Shown here: piece by piece, positions 8,287 to 15,739 of the stretch
Position numbering within the stretch: the stretch's first letter is position 1
Layout: each line of letters opens with the position of its first letter
Assembly: GCF_027922365.1 (NCBI RefSeq)
Contig: NZ_BSFN01000018.1
Coordinates: 32,677-96,676 of the forward strand
From: Pseudomonas turukhanskensis
GTDB taxonomy: Bacteria; Pseudomonadota; Gammaproteobacteria; Pseudomonadales; Pseudomonadaceae
DNA: 64,000 nt
Reading direction: 5' to 3'
The notes under the pieces: model-generated
Told to the model about the DNA's origin: nothing
The model's database searches: none
Seen by the model: the letters and a program-made list of their open reading frames with translations, nothing else
Position numbers and translations under genes: made by a program

Positions 8287-9460
8287 TCGCCAGGCAGGCT
8301 TACCACAATCCCTGCTTCTGCTGCTGGGCAGCTGCTTACCCGTACTGGGCGCCGTGCTGTTGGCCCCGGTGTTGCCGCGCATGCAGGCCCACTTTGCCGA
8401 CACCCCGGGTGCCACCGTTTTGGTGCCCATCGCCCTGACGTTACCTGCGTTGGTTATCGCCCTGGTCGCCCCCTTCGCCGGCCTGATTGCCGACCGGGTA
8501 GGGCGCAAGCCGTTACTGCTCTGGGCCATGGCGCTCTACAGCCTGTGTGGCCTGCTGCCGCTGTGGCTGGACTCGCTGACCGCCATCGTCGCCAGCCGCG
8601 CCGGCATCGGCCTGGCCGAAGCCGCCATCATGACCGGCTGCACCACGCTGATGGGCGACTACTACAGCGGCGCCCGGCGTGAACGGCTGTTTGCCTTGCA
8701 GATGGTGGCCACCTCGTTATCGGCGGCGATCTTTATGGCCGTCGGCGGTGCGCTGGGTGAGAACGGCTGGCGCACACCCTTTGCCCTGTACGCGGTGGGC
8801 CTGCTGTTTCTGCCGTTGATGGCCAAGTTGCTGTGGGAGCCGCAGGGCGATATCGACACGCCTGTCGCTGCCAACGCTGGCGCATTCCCGTGGCGGCGGT
8901 TGGCGCCCTTGTATGTGCTTACCGTGCTGGCCGGCGTCAGCCTGTTTGTGGTGCCGGTGCAGGCCGGTTATCTGCTGAGCCTGATGCACGTCGACGGGCC
9001 GCAACAAATCGGCATGACCATGGGCGCCAACCAACTCGGCGTGCTGGCCGGTGCCCTGGGCTTTCGCGTGCTCAGCGGGGTGAGCCCGCACAAGCAGATG
9101 GTGCTGGCCTTTCTGCTCGCCGGCATTGGCGGGCTGCTGATGGCGATAGCGGGCAACCATGCGCTGGTGGTGATTGCGGTGTTGGTTAACGGCCTGGGTA
9201 TTGGCTTGATGCTGCCGACGCTGATCACCTGGATCATGAGCCAGGTCGACTTCCAATTGCGCGGCCGCGCTGCCGGTGGTTTTACCGCCGCGATCTTTGC
9301 CGGTGAATTTGTAAGCCCCCTGGTGGTGCTGGCCATCACCGCCGGCGAGCCCGGGCAACTGCCCACTGCCCTTGGTGTGCTCGCCGTGGCCCAACTGTTG
9401 ATTGCCCTGGCCTGCCTGGGCCTGCCCAAAACCGCCCCGATTGCTGCTGCGTCGCTCTGA
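8276..9460 (+). CDS. MFS transporter
   Basis: A 394-residue membrane protein with about 12 hydrophobic segments. The loop between helices 2 and 3 has GLIADRVGRKPLL, a good match to the MFS signature G-x-x-x-D-R-x-G-R-R/K. ATG 8276 has GGAGG 7 nt upstream (8264-8268); in-frame codons further upstream give a non-hydrophobic extension and are rejected. It sits between the export module and the cupin, FAH and SDR enzymes, so it most likely imports the substrate or an intermediate. Efflux is possible. Confidence 0.85.
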   Translation: MSVDRQAGLPQSLLLLLGSCLPVLGAVLLAPVLPRMQAHFADTPGATVLVPIALTLPALVIALVAPFAGLIADRVGRKPLLLWAMALYSLCGLLPLWLDSLTAIVASRAGIGLAEAAIMTGCTTLMGDYYSGARRERLFALQMVATSLSAAIFMAVGGALGENGWRTPFALYAVGLLFLPLMAKLLWEPQGDIDTPVAANAGAFPWRRLAPLYVLTVLAGVSLFVVPVQAGYLLSLMHVDGPQQIGMTMGANQLGVLAGALGFRVLSGVSPHKQMVLAFLLAGIGGLLMAIAGNHALVVIAVLVNGLGIGLMLPTLITWIMSQVDFQLRGRAAGGFTAAIFAGEFVSPLVVLAITAGEPGQLPTALGVLAVAQLLIALACLGLPKTAPIAAASL

Positions 9461-9473
9461 GCGAGGAGTTTTT

Positions 9474-10043
9474 ATGCACGAATTACCATCGTTCAAACGT
9501 GTCGTTACCGGCCATAACGCCAACGGCCAGGCCGTGGTCGCCAGCAGCGGGCCGACGCCCAACGTCTTTCCGTTAGCTGCTGTGCCCGGCACGGTGTTCT
9601 ACGAAATCTGGAACAGCAGCGCCAGCCCGGCCGTGCTCGATAACGCCAGCGACCCGACCGCCAAACCCTTGCAGTTGAGCCCGGGGCCATTGGGCAGCGT
9701 GATTCGCGTGGTGGATATTCCGCCGGACAGTCTGCAAAACCAGATCAGCAGCGATGCCGCTGCCGCAGCCTTTGCCGAAATTGGCCAAGCCCATGCCGGT
9801 ACCGGCAAGGCTGATTCCAAACACAAATTGATGCACCGCACCGAAACCCTCGACTACGGCATCGTCACCGAGGGCGAGGTGTGGCTGGTACTGGACGACG
9901 AAGAGGTGCACCTCAAACGTGGCGATGTGGTGGTGCAGCGCGGCACCAACCATGCCTGGAGCAACCGCACCGAAGCGATGGCGCGCATGGTGTTTATTCT
10001 GCTCGACGGCCGCTTTGCACCTGAACTGGGAGGTGGCCAATGA
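9474..10043 (+). CDS. Cupin-domain protein
   Basis: A 189-residue single-cupin protein. The conserved barrel motifs lie in the C-terminal half: motif 1 around HRTETLDYGIVTEGEVWLVL and motif 2 as GDVVVQRGTNHAWSN, where the His residues and Glu would bind a metal and Arg replaces the usual Pro. GCGAGGAG precedes ATG 9474. Its end overlaps the FAH gene start by 4 bp (ATGA). Stand-alone cupins of this size beside FAH genes may be isomerases, ring-modifying enzymes or ligand sensors. I see no other candidate ring-cleavage dioxygenase in this block, so a catalytic role is possible but unproven. Confidence 0.75.
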   Translation: MHELPSFKRVVTGHNANGQAVVASSGPTPNVFPLAAVPGTVFYEIWNSSASPAVLDNASDPTAKPLQLSPGPLGSVIRVVDIPPDSLQNQISSDAAAAAFAEIGQAHAGTGKADSKHKLMHRTETLDYGIVTEGEVWLVLDDEEVHLKRGDVVVQRGTNHAWSNRTEAMARMVFILLDGRFAPELGGGQ

Positions 10044-11023
10044 AACTTGCCACGTTGAAAAACGGCGGCCGCGACGGCCAGCTCGTGCTGGTTTCGCGCG
10101 ATAACCAATGGGCGCTGGATGTCACCCCGGTCGCGCCCACCTTGCAAGTGGCGCTGGAAAACTGGGCCAGCGCCGAACCGCGTTTGCGTCTGCTGTCCGA
10201 TGAGCTGAATGCGGGCCGGGCAGTGGGCGCCTTTTCGTTTGATGCAGCACACGCCATGGCGCCGTTGCCACGTGCCTACCAGTGGTGCGATGGCTCGGCC
10301 TATATGAGCCACGGTGCGCTGATGCAAAAGGCCTTCAACCTCAAACCCATCGACGGCGCCGAGCACACGCCGCTGATGTACCAGGGCGCGGGCGATGATT
10401 TTCTCGGCGGCCGCGAGGACGTTGCCCTGCCCAGCGAAGCCCAGGGCATCGACTTTGAAGGCGAGTTCGGCGTGATCGTTGACGAGGTGCCGATGGGGTG
10501 CAGCGCCGAGCAGGCCTTGCAGCACATCAAGCTGATTGTGCAGATCAATGACGTCAGCCTGCGCGCCCTGGCACCACGGGAAATGGTGACCGGCTTCGGT
10601 TTTCTGCAAGCCAAGCCTTCCAGCAGCTTTGCACCCCTGGCGCTGACGCCGGAAGAACTGGGTGACGCCTGGCGCGATGGCGCCGTGCAACTGCCGTTGC
10701 AGGTGCAGTGGAACGGCCAATGGTTTGGCCATCCGCACGGCGGCGCGATGAACTTTCACTTCGGCCAATTGATTGCCCACGCTGCGCTTACCCGCCGGTT
10801 GCGCGCCGGCACGGTGATTGGTTCGGGCACCGTGTCCAATGCCGACCGCAGCGTGGGCTCGGCATGCATTGCCGAGCGTCGGGCCATCGAGATGATCGAG
10901 CAGGGCAGTGCGCAAACCGCTTTTATGCGCTTCGGTGACCGGGTGCAGATGGAGGTGCTCAACAGTGACGGCCAATCGCTGTTTGGCGGCATCGACCAGC
11001 GCGTCGTGCAGGCTCGTCCATGA
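10040..11023 (+). CDS. Fumarylacetoacetate hydrolase-family protein
   Basis: A 327-residue protein of the FAH superfamily, which splits or hydrates 2,4-dioxo or 2-oxo-enoic acids from ring cleavage. The metal-site region IDFEGEFGVIVDEVP carries the E-x-E arrangement and downstream Asp characteristic of FAH enzymes; KLIVQINDVSLRALAP and IGSGTVSNADR match later conserved segments. Length fits the longer FAAH-like group. It overlaps the cupin gene by 4 bp and precedes the SDR gene by 10 bp. It probably performs a late hydrolytic step on the cleaved product of the FAD hydroxylase pathway. Confidence 0.82.
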   Translation: MKLATLKNGGRDGQLVLVSRDNQWALDVTPVAPTLQVALENWASAEPRLRLLSDELNAGRAVGAFSFDAAHAMAPLPRAYQWCDGSAYMSHGALMQKAFNLKPIDGAEHTPLMYQGAGDDFLGGREDVALPSEAQGIDFEGEFGVIVDEVPMGCSAEQALQHIKLIVQINDVSLRALAPREMVTGFGFLQAKPSSSFAPLALTPEELGDAWRDGAVQLPLQVQWNGQWFGHPHGGAMNFHFGQLIAHAALTRRLRAGTVIGSGTVSNADRSVGSACIAERRAIEMIEQGSAQTAFMRFGDRVQMEVLNSDGQSLFGGIDQRVVQARP

Positions 11024-11033
11024 GGAGCTGCGT

Positions 11034-12029
11034 ATGCGTGTACTGATCACCGGCGCCAACGGCTTTGTCGGCCGCGAACTGGTGCGCTGCCTGTTGGCGC
11101 GCGGCAGCCTGCGTGGCCAGGCCATCGACTCGTTGTTGCTGCTAGACCGCGAGTTTGAAGGCCCGGCCAGCGACCCTCGGGTACGCCAGCAAGCGGGCAG
11201 CATAACCGACGCCGCCTTGCTGCGCCGGGTGCTGGCCGATGGCGTGGACGTGGTGTTTCACCTGGTGAGTGTGCCGGGTGGGGCGGCGGAAACACAGTAC
11301 GAGCTGGGCTATCAGGTGAACCTCTTGGCCAGCCTCGAATTGCTCAACCAACTGCGCGACAAAGCGCGCCCCCCGGTGCTGGTGTACGCCAGCAGCGTGG
11401 CGGTGTACGGCGGCGACCTGCCGGCGCGGATGACCGAGCAGGCCGAGCTGAATCCGCAACTGTCCTATGGCACCCACAAGGCCATGGTCGAGTCGTTGGT
11501 AGCCGACCTGGCGCGGCGGGGCGAAGTGGATGGCCGCGCGCTGCGCCTGCCCGGCATCGTCGCCCGCCCGCGTGAACCCAATGGCTTGCGCTCGGCGTTT
11601 ATGAGCGACCTGCTGCGCGCCGTTGCCGCCGGTGAGCGTTATAGCTGCCCGGTGGGGCCGGAGGCGACGTGCTGGTGGATGTCGGCGCGCTGTTGCGTGA
11701 ACAACCTGATTCGCGCTGCCGAAGTGGACGGCCTTGAATTGGGCACGCAACGGGTGTGGCAACTGCCTGTGCTGCACCTGTCCGTTGCCCAGGTAATGGA
11801 TGCCTTGGCCGTTGCCTACGGCGATGAACGCCGCGCGCTGGTCAGCTATGCGGCCGATGAGCACCTGCAAGCCTTGTTCGGCAGCCTGCCGCCATTGAAA
11901 ACACCCCGTGCACGCGCCCTCGGTTTCAGCCACGACGGCAATGCCGCCACGCTGATCCGCAACGCCTTGAACCCTGCCGCACCGCGGCCTTTGTCCTTAT
12001 CTGGAGCGCTTGCCCATGCCCGCCGTTAA
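11034..12029 (+). CDS. NAD-dependent epimerase/dehydratase (SDR, DenD-like)
   Basis: A 331-residue extended SDR. The N-terminal LITGANGFVGRELV has the G-x-x-G-x-x-G NAD-binding motif, and SSVAVYGG then LSYGTHKAMVE supply the catalytic Ser and Y-x-x-x-K. The middle segment RLPGIVARP and the C-terminal CPVGPEATCWWMS resemble D-erythronate dehydrogenase (DenD) type proteins, as far as I recall. It likely oxidises or reduces a hydroxy-acid intermediate. GAGGAG precedes ATG 11034, and the last 14 bp overlap the next gene. The exact reaction is unknown. Confidence 0.78.
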   Translation: MRVLITGANGFVGRELVRCLLARGSLRGQAIDSLLLLDREFEGPASDPRVRQQAGSITDAALLRRVLADGVDVVFHLVSVPGGAAETQYELGYQVNLLASLELLNQLRDKARPPVLVYASSVAVYGGDLPARMTEQAELNPQLSYGTHKAMVESLVADLARRGEVDGRALRLPGIVARPREPNGLRSAFMSDLLRAVAAGERYSCPVGPEATCWWMSARCCVNNLIRAAEVDGLELGTQRVWQLPVLHLSVAQVMDALAVAYGDERRALVSYAADEHLQALFGSLPPLKTPRARALGFSHDGNAATLIRNALNPAAPRPLSLSGALAHARR

Positions 12030-12807
12030 ACCCTCGCGCCGCCTGGTCGACCTGTCGGTAACCCTCGACAACAACCCCTACACCGACCCACCACCCTTGC
12101 TACCCAAGATCGACTACATGGACCACCAACAAGGCTGGCCGGAAATGGCCGCGATGTTCCCCGGCCTTCAGCTTGAGCAAATGCCGGGCAACGAAAGCTG
12201 GGCCGCCGAGCGCTTGCAGATCACCACCCACAGCGGCACCCATATGGACGCGCCCTGGCACTATGCCTCGACCACCGACGGCGGCAAGCCGGCCTTTGGC
12301 ATCGACGAGCTGCCGCTGGACTGGTGCTTGCAGCCGGGCGTGAAGCTGGACTTTCGCCACCTGCCCGATGGCCACGTGGTAACGGCCGCCGAGGTCGAAG
12401 CTGAACTGGCTCGCATCGACCATCAGCTGCAACCCTTGGATATTGTGCTGATCAACACCCGTGCCGGCGCCTTGTTCGGGCAGCCGGGGTATCTGGACGC
12501 CGGTATCGGCATGGGCCGCGAGGCCACGCTGTATTTGCTCGAGCGCGGCGTGCGCGTGGTGGGCACCGATGCCTGGAGCTGGGACGCGCCGTTCAAATAC
12601 ACCCGCGAGCGGTTTGCCGCTTCGGGTGATGCATCGCTGATCTGGGAAGGGCACAAGGCCGGACGCGATATCGGCTACGGGCAAATGGAAAAACTCGCCA
12701 ACCTCGATAGCCTGCCGGCGACCGGGTTTGTGGTGTCGTGCTTCCCCTACAAGATCAAACATGCCTCGGCCGGGTTCGTGCGGGCGGTGGCGATTTTTAA
12801 CGAGTGA
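12016..12807 (+). CDS. Cyclase-family metal-dependent hydrolase (kynurenine formamidase-like)
   Basis: A 263-residue member of the cyclase family (PF04199), which includes bacterial kynurenine formamidase and isatin hydrolase. The family signature appears as THSGTHMDAPWHY (consensus H-G-T-H-x-D-x-P-x-H), with the His and Asp residues coordinating Mn or Zn. GVRVVGTDAWSWD and the later HKAGRDIGYGQMEKL are also family-typical. ATG 12016 is used rather than TTG 12010. It overlaps the SDR gene by 14 bp. It probably hydrolyses an amide, lactam or lactone in the same pathway, which would suit an N-containing or lactone-bearing substrate. Confidence 0.82.
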   Translation: MPAVKPSRRLVDLSVTLDNNPYTDPPPLLPKIDYMDHQQGWPEMAAMFPGLQLEQMPGNESWAAERLQITTHSGTHMDAPWHYASTTDGGKPAFGIDELPLDWCLQPGVKLDFRHLPDGHVVTAAEVEAELARIDHQLQPLDIVLINTRAGALFGQPGYLDAGIGMGREATLYLLERGVRVVGTDAWSWDAPFKYTRERFAASGDASLIWEGHKAGRDIGYGQMEKLANLDSLPATGFVVSCFPYKIKHASAGFVRAVAIFNE

Positions 12808-12814
12808 GCCCGTC

Positions 12815-13636
12815 ATGAAATCGATCAAAGCGGTAGTGGTGTTTGTGCTGCTGGTATGTGCCTATTCGGCAAGCGCTGCCGAAACGGCCCAGGCCTTGTT
12901 GCAACGAGCCGTGGAGTACTACCAGGTGCAAGGCGACGCAGCGCTGGCCGCGTTCAGCCGTCAGGGTGAATTCACCACCACCGAACGCTACGTGTTTGTG
13001 GTGGATACGCACGGCACCATGCTGGCCAGCGGTGGGGCCTCCGCCGTGCTGATTGGCCGTAACGTATCCAGCGTATTGCCGCCGGAGTTGCACAGTGCGT
13101 TTGAGACGGCGCTGAAAACCGACGCCACTGCCGGCGTGCAGACCGCCGACTATCGCTGGAAAAGCTGGGCCAATGGCAAGGTCGAGCGCAAGCGTGCGTA
13201 CTTCCAGCGCGTGGGCGACCGCATTCTGGCCGTGGGCGAGTACGTTCCGCGGGCAACACCGGAGCAGGCGCAAGCCTTGCTGGAACATGCGGTGCAGGCC
13301 ATTGAAAAAGACCCGACGGCGAGCTTCAAGGCCATCAATGGGTTGTCTGCCGACTTCCACGAAGATGATCTGTATGTGTTTGTAGTGGATATGGATACAC
13401 ATCGCTATGTCGCCCACGGCTACAACCTGCGCCTGCTGGGCGTGGACTTCGCCACCATTCACGACCCGCAGCGCAAGCCTGTGGGCGCGCCGATACTGGC
13501 GCTGATGGCCAAGCAGAAGGAGGGCGGCTACGACTATCGCTGGAAAAACCCGGTGACCGGCAAGGTGGAAGCCAAGCATGCGTTGTTGCGCAGGGTGGGC
13601 AACTATCTGGTGGCGGTGGGGTATTACAAACCGTGA
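12815..13636 (+). CDS. Exported tandem-Cache (sensor-like) protein
   Basis: A 273-residue protein with a signal peptide (MKSIKAVVVFVLLVCAYSAS) and two similar Cache-type units, at about residues 45-150 and 180-272. Each unit starts with YVFVVD, passes a D/H-rich loop, reaches Y-x-W-K and ends in a GD/GN-x-(I/L)-x-AVG-x-Y segment. Such double units normally form the periplasmic ligand sensor of chemoreceptors or kinases. Here no transmembrane output domain follows, so it is a free periplasmic binding protein. It starts 8 bp after the cyclase gene and is the last gene of the block, suggesting it binds the pathway substrate. Confidence 0.75.
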   Translation: MKSIKAVVVFVLLVCAYSASAAETAQALLQRAVEYYQVQGDAALAAFSRQGEFTTTERYVFVVDTHGTMLASGGASAVLIGRNVSSVLPPELHSAFETALKTDATAGVQTADYRWKSWANGKVERKRAYFQRVGDRILAVGEYVPRATPEQAQALLEHAVQAIEKDPTASFKAINGLSADFHEDDLYVFVVDMDTHRYVAHGYNLRLLGVDFATIHDPQRKPVGAPILALMAKQKEGGYDYRWKNPVTGKVEAKHALLRRVGNYLVAVGYYKP

Positions 13637-13665
13637 CGTACGATGGTCAAACCGTATAACGGCTA

Positions 13666-13901
13666 ACCCTCACCCCTAGCCCCTCTCCCGCGAGCGGGAG
13701 AGGGGAACCGACCACAATCGCCGGGCCAACGCCATAAGGCTCCTTTCCCGCGTGCGGGAGAGGGGAATCGACCACGCTCGCCGGGCCAACGCCATCAGAC
13801 TCCTCTCCCGCGTGCGGGACAGCGGACTCGACCACGCTCGTCGGGCAAACCCCATCAGCTCCCTCTCCCGCGTGCGGGAGAGGGTTGGGGTGAGGGTCGC
13901 T
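13666..13901. repeat. Four-copy 60-bp REP-like hairpin array
   Basis: Hairpins built on CTCTCCCGCG-NG-CGGGAGAG begin at 13681, 13741, 13801 and 13861, an exact 60-bp period. The spacer (ACCACNNTCGNCGGGC...) is conserved. The whole array is bracketed by CCCTCACCCCTAG on the left and the inverted GGGGTGAGGG on the right. A single related element lies at about 10-55. It follows the stop of the tandem-Cache gene. Confidence 0.85.
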
Positions 13902-13926
13902 CTTGGCTCTGGCGGGTAGCGGGTCG

Positions 13927-14063
13927 GTTGGGTTGAGCAAAGCGAAGCCCAACATTGCAATCTCTACCTGTTACACCCTCCGCTCAGCCCAGCACTCGCA
14001 AGCGGGACCTGCGTATTCGAGCTGTCGTGCGCATCCGTTGAGCTTCGCGGGGCGCAACCCAAC
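13927..14063. repeat. Inverted GTTGGG...CCCAAC repeats
   Basis: A hairpin-forming segment GTTGGGTTGAGC-AAAGCGAAGCCCAAC is followed about 80 bp later by an inverted relative ending GGCGCAACCCAACG. This is a dispersed repeat type; a related palindrome lies at 49363-49392. The 460-bp gap between the tandem-Cache gene and batD is filled by this element and the 60-bp array, with no gene visible. Confidence 0.6.
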
Positions 14064-14095
14064 GTACGGGGCTGGCCACTCGCGGCTGATCTTGG

Positions 14096-15739
14096 TTAAC
14101 GCGGGTACAACGGCGGCAACGGGCTGGTTTCCTGCGCGGCCGCTGGCGCTTCGGCGGCAGGCAGGGCGCGGATGGCTTTCCACAGCTCTTCGCCTTGCCA
14201 ATATTGGCCGCTTTCGCTGTAAAGCGCGCCGTTCAATCCATCCAGGCTTTCGGACAACGGCACAAACCGCGCGGCCATATCGGCCAGGGTTTCCGGCTGC
14301 TGCCTGGCCCAGGCATCGAGCGCCTGGCGTGTGGCTTGCGAGTCGTTGGCCAGGCACGCGCGCTTGAGGTCGTCGAGCAAGCTGCGCGGGCTTGGGCCCG
14401 GTTGCGTGGTGCGCGAAACGGCCGGTTGGCGCCGAGCGTGCCACCACAGGCCGAAGCCGAGCAGGGTGGTCAGCGCCAGAACCAGCGTTGCCAACTGCCA
14501 CGGCCACAACGGCGGGCCTTCTATCAACGGTTCGGCGCTGTCAGTGTTCACCGGCGCTTCCACGTCCATGGCCGGGTTGTCGGCGACCATCAAGGTGCGC
14601 GCCGGCACGCTGGTGTGTTCCAGACGATCTTCTTTGGTGTTCCACCACACCAGGTCTACGGCAGGCAACTCAATGCGTCCACTGCGGTTGGGCACCAGCG
14701 CTTCGCGTTCTTCACGGCTGCCGATCAGGCCACGGTCGTTGGTGCTGTTGCTCAGCTGCGGCTGGTCCGGGTAGCGGCGCAAGCCCGGTACCGAGGTAGC
14801 GGGCAGCGGCGGCAGTTGGGCGCTAGAAAGGCCGTCTACTTTCAAGGTCAGGCTGCGGGTTAGCGAGTCGCCTACCTGGGCTTTGTCCGGCTCCGGGCTC
14901 CAGCCTTCGTTAAGCGCTACGGCACGGGCGGGCAGCCATGGAGCGTCGGCCGGATAGCCGTCGGGCTTGGCTTTTACCTGCAACGGAATCACCGGCGATT
15001 TAACCCGCATCAATCGCCCGGGGCGTGGGCCGAACGGTTGATAGGTGTTGTTGTTCTGGCTGCGGTCGGCAACGGTGGCGCTGAACACCAGCGAGGGAAT
15101 CTCCAGCTCGCCGCTTTGCTGCGGGTAGATGGCGTAACGCAGTTCGATCACGCCATGGCGCACGCCGTTGATTTCTTTTTCGTAGGTGCGCGGGTCGCCA
15201 AGGGATTCGATACGGGCATTGCCGATTTGCAGCGGGGTGAGGGCGCTGTCGTCGTAGAGCGAAACGGAGTGGTAGATGCGCAACGTCAGAATGGTCTGAG
15301 CCTGCACATAGACGCTGTCGGAATCGAGGCTGGCGTCGATAAACACCGGCGCCACGGTTTCGCTGTCGCTGTTCTGCTCGGTCTTGATCACTTGCAGGGT
15401 GATGGGCTGGCTTTTGTTGTCGCCCAGGGCAATGGAGGGAATGACCACAGTGCCCGCGTCTTTGGGTTGCAGGGTAATGATCCAGCGAGTTGTGGCGCGG
15501 GCCGAACCGTCGATGGTGGTCAGGCGGTTGATCTGCCTGGTGCCGAGCACGTCGAAGGCTTCATCCAGCGGCGCCAGGTCGGGCTTGCCGAACAGCGTGG
15601 CATCGTCGGACTCCAGCGACAGCTCCAGGGTTTCCCCTTCGCTCAGGCGGCTGCGGTCCACCGAGGCGGTGAAGTTTGCGGCGCTGGCCTGCATGGCCAG
15701 CAGGCTCAGCAAAAAGGCGCAAAACAGACGGGTCATCAA
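14096..15739 (-). CDS. batD: BatD-family protein
   Basis: A 547-residue envelope protein: signal peptide (LFCAFLLSLLAMQASA), then repeated beta-rich domains beginning NFTASVDRSRLSEGETLELS, the usual start of BatD (PF13584). A single TM helix near residue 410 (WQLATLVLALTTLLGFGLWW) precedes a cytoplasmic tail. It is the last gene of a six-gene minus-strand operon after the TPR/VWA gene; its ATG abuts that gene's stop. Bat operons are linked to aerotolerance or envelope stress in other bacteria; the molecular role is unsettled. The gene was read from plus-strand position 15739 leftward. Confidence 0.88.
   Translation of the reverse strand: MMTRLFCAFLLSLLAMQASAANFTASVDRSRLSEGETLELSLESDDATLFGKPDLAPLDEAFDVLGTRQINRLTTIDGSARATTRWIITLQPKDAGTVVIPSIALGDNKSQPITLQVIKTEQNSDSETVAPVFIDASLDSDSVYVQAQTILTLRIYHSVSLYDDSALTPLQIGNARIESLGDPRTYEKEINGVRHGVIELRYAIYPQQSGELEIPSLVFSATVADRSQNNNTYQPFGPRPGRLMRVKSPVIPLQVKAKPDGYPADAPWLPARAVALNEGWSPEPDKAQVGDSLTRSLTLKVDGLSSAQLPPLPATSVPGLRRYPDQPQLSNSTNDRGLIGSREEREALVPNRSGRIELPAVDLVWWNTKEDRLEHTSVPARTLMVADNPAMDVEAPVNTDSAEPLIEGPPLWPWQLATLVLALTTLLGFGLWWHARRQPAVSRTTQPGPSPRSLLDDLKRACLANDSQATRQALDAWARQQPETLADMAARFVPLSESLDGLNGALYSESGQYWQGEELWKAIRALPAAEAPAAAQETSPLPPLYPR

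Noticed and set aside
13666..13901. Possible CRISPR array or coding tandem repeat (60-bp period keeps the reading frame)
   Set aside because: Spacers are near-identical, hairpins are REP-like, and the open frame on the minus strand has no start signal or recognisable protein.
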